A stretch of DNA of 64,000 nt, from contig CAWETL010000004.1 of NCBI GenBank assembly GCA_963812085.1, positions 124,001 to 188,000 of the forward strand, written 5' to 3'. Shown here piece by piece: positions 47,201 through 55,470 of the stretch. The stretch comes from SPDF01 sp963812085 (GTDB lineage Bacteria; Gemmatimonadota; Gemmatimonadetes; Gemmatimonadales; GWC2-71-9). Every line of letters starts with the position of its first letter. Within the stretch, counting starts at the first letter, position 1. The position numbers and the translations under genes were made by a program. A model generated the notes under the pieces. The model was given only the letters and a program-made list of their open reading frames with translations, was not told where the DNA came from and made no database searches.

Positions 47201-50200
47201 TCACCGACCGGCCCGCGCCGGCGTCCGGTCCACCCGCTCGAGGTGGGTCACCGTGACCGTCACCGCGCCGAACTCCGCCTCCACCTTTCCGCGGATGAGG
47301 AACGGCCCCTGGTCAAAGAGGACGTGCCCCCGCGTCCGGTAGATCTCGGGAAAGAGCACCGCCTCGACCAGCCCGTCGCCGTCGTCGAAGGTGGCGAACT
47401 GCATCGGTTCGTCGGTGACGGTGTGCACCGGCTTGGCGGTGGTGAGCATGCCGGCCAGGACGACGGTCTGTCCCACGTGCCTGGGCAGGTCGGGGCTCCG
47501 GACCAGCCGAAAGCGGCGGAGCCGCTCGGCGTAGAGCGCCATCGGGTGGTGCGCGGTGAGGAAGCCGAGGGCGGCGAACTCGTCCTGTCGCTGTCGTTCA
47601 GGCGAGTAGTTGGGCAGGCGGGGCAGGGAGGCAGCGAGGCCGGGAGGCAGTAAATCGACGGCCCCGCGACCCCGCTGTCCCGCCGCTTCGCTGTCCACCA
47701 CCCACAACATCATCGGCCGCGTCATGTCGCCGGCGATGCTGTCGCAGGCACCGGCCTTGATGAGGGTGCGAAGGTCGTCGTTCGAGAGGCGCGCGCGGAT
47801 GCGGAGATCGGCCACGTCGGTGTACGGCCGGCCCCGCTGCCCCGCTGTCCCGCGGCCCCGCCGTTTCACCTCACCCCCTGCCCCCCTCTCCACCATGTGG
47901 AGAGGGGGAACGTCAACGCAGCGCCCCGATGCGATGGCCTCAGCGCCGGACGCCGACAGCCCCGTGACAAACTGCAGGCCGATGCGGACTTCCTTCCCAT
48001 TCCCCGTAGTGTGGAACTCGCTCGCGTTCACGTCCGGCGGCAGGATCGTCAGCCCCATCCGCCGCGCCTCGGCCACGTACGCGAACGGGTGATAGAACCC
48101 GCCCCCGTTGGCCAGCACCGCGGCGATGAACTCCGCGGGATGGTTGGCGCGGAGGTAGCAGGCCTGCTGCGCCACCTGGATGTACGACGCCGAGTGGCCC
48201 TTGCAGAAGCTGTAACCGGAAAAGGACATCACCATGTGCCAGACCTGCTCGGTGACGGCGTCGTCCCGCCCGAGCGACTGGGCCCCGCGCAGGAATTCCG
48301 CCGCGTAGGAGGCCAGCTGCTTGCCGGGCCGCTTTTTCTGCAGCGATTTCCGGAGCCCGTCGGCGTCGGCCAGCGACATCCCGGCGTACGCCTGGCAGAC
48401 ATGCACCACGTCCTCCTGGTACACCATGATCCCGAAGGTGCCGGCGAGCGTGTCCCGGAGCACCGGGTGCAGCGGCGCATAGGGCTCGCCGTGGAGCCGG
48501 GCCAGGTACTGGCGGATGAAGCGGTTCGACGCCGGGCGGATGATGCTGGTGTTGAGTACCAGCAACTCGAAGGTGTCGGCGCGGGACTTGGCGCAGAGCT
48601 GCCGCGAGGCGGGGCTCTCGGTGTAGAAGACACCCATCGTCTGCCCGGTGCGGAAGAGCGCCTTGGTGGCCGGGTCCTCCCCCGCCTCCTGCGAGGTGTA
48701 GTCGAGGAGGCGGCCGGTGTTGGCGTGCACCGCCTTGATCGCGTCGCGGATCACCGCCAGCGAGCGGTTGCCGAGGAGGTCGATCTTGACGAGGCCGGCG
48801 TCCTCGGCCCCGTCCTTCTCGAACTGGATGACGGGCACCGTGAGTTCCGGCGCGCCGTCGAGCACCTTCACCGCGCGCTCCAGCGGGACGTGGTCGGTGA
48901 GCGCCGTCGGCACGATGACCACCCCGCCCGGGTGCAGCGAGAGGTGCCGCGGCACGCCGACCAGCGGCTCGGCCTCGCGGGCAAAGCCCTGCCACGCCTG
49001 CGGCAGGTCGAGGCCCCGGAAATTGGGGTGGGTAGCGAGGAGGCTGTCGAGCGGCTCTCCCTCGTGATACCAGGGGATGCGGCGGGTCACCTCGCGGATT
49101 TCCCCCGCGGGGCGCCCGTGCACCTTGGCCACCTCGCGGAGCGCGCCCCGGAGCCGGAAGCAGTTGTGGTTGGCCACCATCGCCGCGCGCGGGAAGGGAT
49201 AGCGGCGGAAGACGTAGGCCAGCACGTGGTCCCGCTCGTCCCAGGGGAAATCGAGGTCGATGTCGGGCGGGTCGGTGCGCGCGGGGTTGAGGAACCGCTC
49301 GAAGAGGAGCCCGGCACCGAGCGGCTCGACGTGGGTGATGCCGAGGCAGTAGCTCACCACCGAGTTGGCGACGGAACCGCGGCCGCAGTGGGTCGGGCCG
49401 TGCGCCACGATGTCGTGCACCACGAGGAAGTAGTCGGCGAAGCCCTTTCATCCCGATGATGGCCAACTCGTGCTCCAGCCGGTCGCGGGTGACGGGCGCG
49501 ATGGTGCCGTAGCGCCGCTCGGCGCCGGCGTAGGCCAGCGCCCGGAGCTGCTCGAAGGCGTCGGTGCGGTCGGTCATCCGCGGCGGCACCACCCGCCCCA
49601 GCGGAATCCGCCAGCGGCAGCGCTCGGCGATGTCCGCGGCGGCGGTGAGCGCGTCGGGACAGTCGGGGAAGCTGTGGGCCAAGTCGTCCGCGTGGCGAAG
49701 CCACGCAGACGACGGCGAGGCAGCGGGGCAGCGGGGCGGGGAGGCAGATTGATCAAGCGCCGCAAGCGTCGTGTTCTGGCCGATGGCCACCAGCAGCCGG
49801 TGGCGGGCCCAGTCTTCGGGGTTGGCAAAGGCGACGGCGTTGGTGGCCACGACGGGAAGGTCGAGGCGTCGTGCGGCGGCGAGGACGCCATGGCGCTCGC
49901 GCCCTGGCACCAGCTCGGCGTAGAGATCGGCCGGGCCGCTCAGTGAGCGAACTTGCTCTAGGAACGCAACGGAGCGGGAAAGGAGAATGACACCTGCACG
50001 GTCGTGCGCGACGATCCTGCCCAGCGATACCGCCCCGCTGCCCCCCGGCCCCGCTGCCCCGCCTCCACCCCAGTGGATCTGCGTCACCGCCCGACACAGC
50101 GCCCCCCAGCCACCTTCATCCACCGCCAGCGCCACCGCCTCCTGTCCCTCGAGCACCAGGTGCGCGCCGAGGATGGGGCGAATGCCCGCCGACTCGGCGG

Positions 50201-50354
50201 CCTGCTGAAACTCGACCGCGCCGTAGACGCCGTTGGTGTCGGTGCAAGCGAGGGTACGGAAGCCGCGCGCGATCGCGGCCTCGACCAGCGCCTCCGGGCT
50301 CGAAGCGCCGAAGCCGAAGGAGAAGTGGCTGTGGACGTGGAGGTGGGTAAACAT
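47201..50354 (-). CDS. dnaE2: DnaE2-like error-prone DNA polymerase, one frameshift
   Basis: About 1050 residues. Starts with the PHP domain (HLHVHSHFSFG), then the polymerase core (HCGRGSVANSVVSYCLG, PDIDLDFPWDERD with catalytic aspartates) and a C-terminal OB-fold region. The extra T in the run 49446-49448 shifts the frame. Removing it gives MKGFADYFLVVHD and joins the halves. Neighbouring Y-family polymerase and glycosylase genes favour a DnaE2/ImuC role in translesion synthesis over replicative DnaE1. At least four palindromic or CCCCGC-type stretches add non-conserved loops (near 47610-47690, 47825-47910, 49683-49745, 50025-50075). No clear ribosome site precedes ATG 50354. Confidence 0.85.
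47600..47695. repeat. CCCCGC-type tract inserted in dnaE2
   Basis: A GC-rich stretch with GGCGGGGCAGGGAGGC and CCCCGCTGTCCCGC encodes a Gly/Ala/Pro/Arg loop (QRGRGAVDLLPPG) absent from usual DnaE polymerases, in frame. Confidence 0.55.
47825..47910. repeat. Palindromic element inserted in frame in dnaE2
   Basis: It contains CCCCCTCTCCAC (47882-47893), CAT, and GTGGAGAGGGGG (47897-47908), a perfect 12-base stem known as a dispersed bacterial repeat, preceded by CCCCGCTGCCCCGC. It encodes VPPLHMVERGAGG and an Arg-rich loop. Confidence 0.7.
49683..49745. repeat. Palindromic element inserted in frame in dnaE2, N-terminal part
   Basis: GTCGTCCGCGTGGC (49683-49696) and GCCACGCAGACGAC (49700-49713) pair at 13 of 14 positions around GAA. 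An AGCGGGGCAGCGGGGCGGGG tract follows. It encodes a loop with SPPRCPAASPSSAW. Confidence 0.65.
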
Positions 50355-50376
50355 GCGGACCGCAGGATTATGAGGA

Positions 50377-50499
50377 AGGAGAAAAGGGACTTGGGACTTG
50401 GAGGGGCGGAAAGAGAAAGGAGTAAAGTGGCGATGATGTCTCCTCTTCTTTCCTCCTTCAACCCCTCCAAGTCCTTAAGTCCTCTTTCTCTTTTCTCCT
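50377..50499. repeat. Long palindromic element, copy 1, between tagI and dnaE2
   Basis: The left arm starts AGGAGAAAAGGGACTTG and the right arm ends with its complement. GACTTGGAGGGG (50395-50406) matches CCCCTCCAAGTC (50462-50473) perfectly. The tagI stop (50475-50477) lies inside. A second copy is at 52501-52621. Confidence 0.8.
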
Positions 50500-51038
50500 G
50501 CTTGCCTCCCCCACGGCGGATTCAGCTTGAGGATTCGTGCGTAGGCCGGGCAACCCGGTTCGTGGGCACCGGGGAGGTAGCCGGTACTGAGGAGGAATTC
50601 GCCGGTGATTTCGCCGCCGGTGAATCGGAAGGTCTGCCTGAACAGCTTGACCCATTCCGGCTTCGTCATAGGGTGATGCGCGTCGAGCCAGGCGGCAAAA
50701 CCGCCATGGGACGCCCTGAGGGCCAACAGCTGTCGCGCGTTGTGGATGGCGGCTTCGACCTTGAGGCGGTTGCGGATGATGCCGGCGTCGGCCAGGAGGC
50801 GTTTGGTGTCCCGCGTGCCATAGCGGGACACCGTCTCGACGTCGAACCCGCTGTACGCCTTCCGGAAGGCTTCGCGCTTCTTGAGGATCGTGAGCCAGCT
50901 GAGGCCGGCCTGGTTGATTTCCAGCACCAGCCGTTCGAAGAGCGCCGACTCGTCGGTGAGGGGGACGCCGTATTCGGTGTCGTGATAGGGGCCGTGCCAT
51001 TCGTGGCCCGGCGCCACTGCGCAGTACGTCGTTGCCAT
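50475..51038 (-). CDS. tag: DNA-3-methyladenine glycosylase I
   Basis: 187 residues from ATG 51038. Removes 3-methyladenine from DNA. Family features are YHDTEYGVP, QAGLSWLTILKKRE, DAGIIRNRLKVEA and GCPAYARI. An N-terminal Cys-His and a C-terminal His-Cys arrangement fits the zinc site. The last residues (GEKRKRT) come from the palindromic element 50377-50499 rather than from the family, so the natural C-terminus may have been replaced. It lies between two polymerase genes in a repair operon. Confidence 0.88.
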   Translation of the reverse strand: MATTYCAVAPGHEWHGPYHDTEYGVPLTDESALFERLVLEINQAGLSWLTILKKREAFRKAYSGFDVETVSRYGTRDTKRLLADAGIIRNRLKVEAAIHNARQLLALRASHGGFAAWLDAHHPMTKPEWVKLFRQTFRFTGGEITGEFLLSTGYLPGAHEPGCPAYARILKLNPPWGRQAGEKRKRT

Positions 51039-51076
51039 TGGCGTGTCTTTCTGTCTACGGTCTGTACGGTCGGCGG

Positions 51077-51272
51077 GGTCGTCGGCTCCGGCAGGCACTC
51101 TAACCACCCCGCTCCGCTCCCCTGCGTGCTGCCTGCGCCGACGATCCCCGGCCTCCTTCATCGGCCCGGTTTATGGGTCGGCCGCGGTCGTCGGCTCCGG
51201 CAGGCACTCTAACCACCCCGCTCCGCTCCCCTGCGTGCTGCCTGCGCCGACGATCCCCGGCCTCCCTCATCG
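51077..51272. repeat. Tandem 87-base direct repeat, each unit a hairpin
   Basis: Units 51077-51163 and 51186-51272 differ at one position. Each contains TCGTCGGC-T-CCGGCAGGCAC and its near complement GTGCTGCCTGCGCCGACGA, so each folds on itself. The stop of the Y-family polymerase gene (51267-51269) lies in the second unit. No spacer structure like a CRISPR is present. Confidence 0.8.
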
Positions 51273-52490
51273 CTCCACGAACGCGTGCCGTGTGCGTCCC
51301 TGTCCTCTCGCGATGCCCGGCACACCCCATCGGTTACGAATCTGATCAATAGCAGTCTGGAGTATGATTTGATCTTCTGCTTCCCCGCTTCCCCGCTTCC
51401 CCGCCTTCCCGCTGTCCCACAACTCCATTTGCAATTCCATTTCCGCCAGCTGCTCCGCCGCGAGGGCCACGGTGCGGACGGCGATGCGCCTGGTATTGGC
51501 GAGCGTGAAGGCGCGACGGGCGGCGTCGAGGAGGGCCACGTCGAGGGCGGCGCCGGGGAGCGTGACGATGCGGCGGCTGGTGCTGTAGTCGGCGTAGGCC
51601 AGGTCGAGGCGGAGCCGACGGGTCACGAGGTGCCGGGTCCGGAGGCTGGCGCCGAGGCGTTCGGTGAGCCGGCGGAGGAGGGCCAGGAGCACGCCGAGGT
51701 CGTTGGTGTCGGTGGCCAGCGTATGAGCGGCGCGGAACTCCCGCCGGACGGCGGGGGGGAGGACGGGGCGGGGGTCGATGCCGCGCGCCCTGGCGTGGAG
51801 CTCGGCGCCGGCCCTGCCGAAGACCTGGCCCAAGGCGGGGGCGCCCACGGCGGCCACCTCGCCGATGAGGTCGAGCTGGTAGTCGTCGAGCCGTTCGCGG
51901 ATCCGTTCCTCGATGTCAGGGAGGAGCGTCACCCGATGCGGCGAGAGGAAGGCGGCCTCGCCGCCTTCGGGCACGGGGACGACGGCGTCGCGGCTGGTGC
52001 GGGTGCCTCCGCCGGCGTCCCGCTGTCCGGCGGCCACGGCGGTCACCAGCTTGTTGGCGCCGACGCCGACGGTGACGGGGAGGCGGATGCCGCTCCGCGC
52101 CTCGCGGTGGATGCGGAGGGCCACGTCCACCGGCGGGCCGAAGAGGGCGCCGGTGCCGGTGACGTCGAGGTAGGCGTGACCGTAGCCGCGGGGCTCGATG
52201 ATCGGCGCGTAGCGGCGGAAAATATCGTGCAGCGCGGCGGAGGCGCGGGCGTAGAGCTTTGGATTGGGCGGCAGGAACACCAGGTCGGGGCAGCGCTTCC
52301 TGGCCTGGCGCACCGCCATGCCGCGGGTGATGCCGGCAGCCTCTGCCTCGGCGGAGAGGGCCAGCACGGTGGCGCGGTCGGCGCCGGGCGCCGCCACGAC
52401 GAGCGGCCGCCCGCGGAGCGCGGGGGCCACGAGCGCCTCCACGGTGGTGCAGAAGGCGGGGGGGTCGATGAACAGGACAGATCGTGACAT
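51267..52490 (-). CDS. Y-family DNA polymerase-like protein, probably non-catalytic (ImuB-like)
   Basis: 407 residues from ATG 52490. The fold of DinB-type polymerases is recognisable (VLFIDPPAFCTTVEA, YLDVTGTGALFG, VTVGVGANKLVTAVA, then the little-finger region). The usual catalytic Asp-Glu before AYLDVT is replaced by Gly-His (GYGHAYLDVT), and DMDAF has become DPPAF, so it probably cannot polymerise. A clamp-binding motif, LQMELW, is present near residue 353. Together with DnaE2 this is the ImuB pattern, a scaffold for mutasome assembly. The C-terminal 50 residues come from GC-rich repeats. Confidence 0.78.
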   Translation of the reverse strand: MSRSVLFIDPPAFCTTVEALVAPALRGRPLVVAAPGADRATVLALSAEAEAAGITRGMAVRQARKRCPDLVFLPPNPKLYARASAALHDIFRRYAPIIEPRGYGHAYLDVTGTGALFGPPVDVALRIHREARSGIRLPVTVGVGANKLVTAVAAGQRDAGGGTRTSRDAVVPVPEGGEAAFLSPHRVTLLPDIEERIRERLDDYQLDLIGEVAAVGAPALGQVFGRAGAELHARARGIDPRPVLPPAVRREFRAAHTLATDTNDLGVLLALLRRLTERLGASLRTRHLVTRRLRLDLAYADYSTSRRIVTLPGAALDVALLDAARRAFTLANTRRIAVRTVALAAEQLAEMELQMELWDSGKAGKRGSGEAEDQIILQTAIDQIRNRWGVPGIARGQGRTRHAFVER

Positions 52491-52500
52491 AAGAAACCAG

Positions 52501-52621
52501 AGGAGAGAGAAAAGGGACTTAGGGACTTGGAGGGGTAGAAGGTGAAAGGAGCAAGGAGGGCCTCCTTCGCCTTTTCTCCTTCCGCCCCTCTAAGTCCCAA
52601 GTCCTTTTTCTCCTTTCTCCT
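52501..52621. repeat. Long palindromic element, copy 2, upstream of Y-family gene
   Basis: Left arm AGGAGAGAGAAAAGGGACTT, right arm CAAGTCCTTTTTCTCCT. GACTTGGAGGGG and CCCCTCTAAGTC face each other with one mismatch. The radical SAM stop (52590-52592) lies inside, and the element begins 10 bases before the next gene's start codon. The sequence is clearly the same family as 50377-50499. Confidence 0.8.
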
Positions 52622-53699
52622 CGAATCCGACCTCCCGCCTGATTGCATCCACCCGCCGCGCCAGCGCGCTGAGATAGTCCCGGCCCGCCGTCTGGCGGTG
52701 TCCGTAGCGGCGATTGTAGCGCTCGGCGAGGTCGGGGAACTCGCGAGCGAGGTGCGGAAGGAAGTGGCGCCGCGCCGCGGGGCCGAGTCGGAGCGCCTCC
52801 CCGGCCACGCGACGGGCACCAGCTTCCTTCGCCGCGCGGAAGAGCGCGGTCAGTTGCTCCCGGCCGTCGGTGACGCCGGGAATGATGGGGGCCACGAGGA
52901 GGCCGACGTCGAGCCCGGCGGCGGCCAGGCGGCCGAGGGCGCGGAGCCGCGCGTGCGGGGCGGGGGAGCGGGCCTCGATGCGCCGGACGAGCCGTCCCTC
53001 GAGGGCGGCGAGCGAGATGTGCATCTTCAGCGTGTGCCGCTCGGCGAGCTGGACCAGGAGGTCGGTGTCCCGCGTGATGAGCGGCGACTTGGTGATGATG
53101 CCGAGATGGAGCCCGCGGTGCGGGAGGAGCGACTCGAGCAGCCCGCGGGTGATGCGAAATCGGCGTTCGGCCGGCTGGTAGGGATCGGTGGCGGTACCGA
53201 TGACGATGGGAGCACCGTCGATGCGGGCGGGATCGAGGGTCCGGCGGAGGATCGTCGGCGCGTCGATCTTGACGAGGATACGATTTTCGAAGGACTCGCC
53301 CTCACCCCCTGTCCCCCTGTCACCTTCCGTCTTTTCCACGGTCCAGCGGTGCGTGTCGCGGGCGTAGCAATAGGTACAGCCGAATTCGCAGCCGATATAC
53401 GGATTGACGGACCAGAACGGCATGTGCGTGGCCGCGGGGCTGTTGAGCACCGAGCGGGTGGGGACGGCCTCGAAGGTGACGGCGCGCCCCTCGACCACGC
53501 CCAGGACGGGGAGCAGCCTTGTGGGCGGGGGCGGAAGCAGGGAGAGTTGGGCACCCGCGCGGGCGCCCGGCTCGGGATGCTCCTCCGGCGCTGCGGTTCG
53601 CGCACCCTCCGCGCCGCGGTCGCTCCGGGCGTCGCGAACCGACGCGCCTGCGGACCATTCCCTTCGCCGAGCCTTACTCACGGTTACGAGGAGGTGCAT
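52590..53699 (-). CDS. Radical SAM protein, Rv2578c / SplB-like family
   Basis: 369 residues from ATG 53699. The cluster motif is CEFGCTYCYAR (three cysteines, C-x3-C-x2-C), preceded by SVNPYIGCEFG, and followed by VIGTATDPYQPAE and TKSPLITRD. This matches the Rv2578c-type radical SAM group related to spore photoproduct lyase. In other bacteria it accompanies mutagenesis genes. It binds a 4Fe-4S cluster and SAM; the reaction is not known. An acidic Gly-rich insert (about residue 120) and the C-terminus FEEKGEKGLGT come from repeat-like DNA. The start overlaps the zinc-ribbon stop (TAATG). Confidence 0.82.
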   Translation of the reverse strand: MHLLVTVSKARRREWSAGASVRDARSDRGAEGARTAAPEEHPEPGARAGAQLSLLPPPPTRLLPVLGVVEGRAVTFEAVPTRSVLNSPAATHMPFWSVNPYIGCEFGCTYCYARDTHRWTVEKTEGDRGTGGEGESFENRILVKIDAPTILRRTLDPARIDGAPIVIGTATDPYQPAERRFRITRGLLESLLPHRGLHLGIITKSPLITRDTDLLVQLAERHTLKMHISLAALEGRLVRRIEARSPAPHARLRALGRLAAAGLDVGLLVAPIIPGVTDGREQLTALFRAAKEAGARRVAGEALRLGPAARRHFLPHLAREFPDLAERYNRRYGHRQTAGRDYLSALARRVDAIRREVGFEEKGEKGLGT

Positions 53700-53863
53700 T
53701 ACCCGCAGCGCCCCCATCCGCAGGCGGTGCAGGTGACGCAGCCGGAGTTGTGGGCCACGGGCCCGGCGCACTCGGGGCAGACCCGGATACGCTGGTATAC
53801 CAACGGGTTAGGACGCGTCGACAGGTAGGTGGTGGGCCGGGGCGGCGGGGGGGCAGGCGGCAT
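53699..53863 (-). CDS. Zinc-ribbon microprotein, 54 residues
   Basis: ATG 53863 to TAA 53701-53699, with AGAGGA eight bases upstream. The N-terminal 20 residues are Pro-rich. The rest has six cysteines: Cys29, Cys32 (CPEC), Cys42, Cys45, Cys48 (CVTCTAC) and Cys53. This resembles the C-terminal zinc ribbon of vitamin B12-dependent ribonucleotide reductase, standing alone. Its stop and the radical SAM ATG overlap by one base, so it is translated with it. Too short to be picked up easily; function unknown, plausibly a DNA- or protein-binding accessory of the repair operon. Confidence 0.75.
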   Translation of the reverse strand: MPPAPPPPRPTTYLSTRPNPLVYQRIRVCPECAGPVAHNSGCVTCTACGWGRCG

Positions 53864-53871
53864 GGCGTCCT

Positions 53872-53913
53872 CTTTCGGTTTTTCTTCGGTTTCTGATCCG
53901 AATATACCGAAAG
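53872..53913. promoter_or_regulatory. Nested inverted repeats before the repair operon
   Basis: CTTTCGGT (53872-53879) and ACCGAAAG (53906-53913) are perfect complements. Inside them TTCGG (53885-53889) and CCGAA (53898-53902) are too. They lie 9-50 bases upstream of the microprotein start, where an SOS-type or dedicated operator would sit. The sequence is AT-rich for this window. Confidence 0.5.
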
Positions 53914-53937
53914 AGGTGGAGGGGTCAAGATGGGGCG

Positions 53938-55470
53938 TTACGGCGTGTGCAGCAGCTGCTGAAGTTTGGGCACCTGCTCCACGGCCAGTGCGATGTCCGG
54001 ATCATTCGCGATTGCGAAGGCCGCGCCGGCCTCCGACCCCCAGCGCACCTCGGCCACCCGGTCAGCGAGAATTCGTCCCAGACGCTGGCGCACGGCGAGA
54101 TCCGGCTCGGCGCGCACGCCGAGGGTGGAACGCACCCGTGCGAGGAACGGGGTCACGAGCAGGGAGTCCCACCGCGCCGGGGCGGACATCCAGGCGTCAC
54201 GGGCGGCGGGGGTATTCGGCAGCGTCTCTGCAACGCTGTCGGCCACGGCGAGCACGAGGCCGGTGTCCGCGGCGGCCGTGAACCACACCGGCAGCGGCGG
54301 TGCCTCCCGTACGACGTCCGGCGTGATGCCGCCTCCACCCCGTACTGGGCGCCCGGCGTCGGTGTGGTACAGGAGGAGCGTATCGGTGCCGACGACCGGC
54401 TTGCCGGCGAGTTCGCGGTAGCGCTCGGCCTCCACCCCGGTGTAGCTCCGCTGGATGACTCGTCCGCTGGGCGAGGCGATCCGCGCGGTGGTGAGCCACA
54501 CGACGTCACCATTCGGCAGCGGCAGCGCCATCTGCACCAGCGCCTTGCCGAAGGAGCGGCGCCCCACGATCAGCGCGCGGTCGTGGTCCTGCAGCGCACC
54601 AGCCAGCATCTCGGAGGCGCTGGCGCTTCCTTCGTCCACCAGCACGATCAACGGCATGTTGCGGAATTCACCGTCGTCCTTCGTGGTCACGGTCTCCAGC
54701 CCGGTCTTCTTTCGCCCTTGCGCATGCATGACGTCGGACTTGGCCGGCAGGAACATCGCGACAATCTCGATCAGGGCCGCCACGTTGCCGCCTGGATTTC
54801 CGCGAAGGTCGATGATCAGGACCTGGGCGCCATCGCCGCGCAGTTGTTTGACCGCAGACTCGAACTTGGGCACACCGGCCACGGTGAACTGCTCCAAGCG
54901 GACGTAGCCCACGGTCTTGTTCACCATGTGAGGCGGCGGCACGACCTGGTGCTCCACCACGTTGCGCTTGAGCGTCAGCGACAAGGTGTCGGGTTCGATG
55001 CGTGGACCGCGCTCGAGCATCAGCCGCACCTTCGATCCCTTCTCACCGAGCAGCTGAAGTTCTACCGTGCGTGCCCCCTTGCCGGTGGTGGCCACGTTAT
55101 CGACTTGCAGGACCCGGTCGCCCGGCATGATCCCCGCTTGCTGGGCCGGGCTGGCTGGCTGCACCGCGACGACGATCGGCGCCTCCTCCCCGTCCTCCAA
55201 CAACAGCCCGGTGACGGCCAGCCGGCCGTCGTCCCACGCCTGTCGCACCTCGAAGTCTGAACGCGAGACATAGTAGCTGTGGGGGTCGAGCGACTTGAGC
55301 ATGCCGGTAATCGCGGCGCGCACGAGGAGGGCGGTCTCCACCGAGTCCACGTAGTTGGCGCGGATCTGGCTCAGCACGCCGGAGAAGGTCTGGAGTTGTT
55401 CGTAGGTCGTGCTTTGAGCCGCCAGCGGCGCCGGCGACAGGAGGACAGCGGCGACCAAGAGCCGTTTCAT
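53938..55470 (-). CDS. S41 family C-terminal processing protease
   Basis: 510 residues with a signal peptide ending APLAAQ. Domain order: N-terminal helices, PDZ (QAGIMPGDRVLQVDNV), then the tail-specific protease core with LIIDLRGNPGG, catalytic Ser in DEGSASASEM, and Lys in GRRSFGKALVQ. It cleaves proteins from their C-terminus in the periplasm. It overlaps the upstream TPR gene by 4 bases (ATGA), so the two are coupled. The C-terminal 150 residues are an extra domain without recognised similarity. Confidence 0.9.
   Translation of the reverse strand: MKRLLVAAVLLSPAPLAAQSTTYEQLQTFSGVLSQIRANYVDSVETALLVRAAITGMLKSLDPHSYYVSRSDFEVRQAWDDGRLAVTGLLLEDGEEAPIVVAVQPASPAQQAGIMPGDRVLQVDNVATTGKGARTVELQLLGEKGSKVRLMLERGPRIEPDTLSLTLKRNVVEHQVVPPPHMVNKTVGYVRLEQFTVAGVPKFESAVKQLRGDGAQVLIIDLRGNPGGNVAALIEIVAMFLPAKSDVMHAQGRKKTGLETVTTKDDGEFRNMPLIVLVDEGSASASEMLAGALQDHDRALIVGRRSFGKALVQMALPLPNGDVVWLTTARIASPSGRVIQRSYTGVEAERYRELAGKPVVGTDTLLLYHTDAGRPVRGGGGITPDVVREAPPLPVWFTAAADTGLVLAVADSVAETLPNTPAARDAWMSAPARWDSLLVTPFLARVRSTLGVRAEPDLAVRQRLGRILADRVAEVRWGSEAGAAFAIANDPDIALAVEQVPKLQQLLHTP

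Noticed and set aside
47201..50354. dnaE2 as a pseudogene
   Set aside because: A single extra base in a T-run explains the break and all other motifs are intact; sequencing error is more likely.
51077..51272. Direct repeats as a CRISPR array
   Set aside because: Only two 87-base units with a 22-base gap; no regular spacers and no cas genes.
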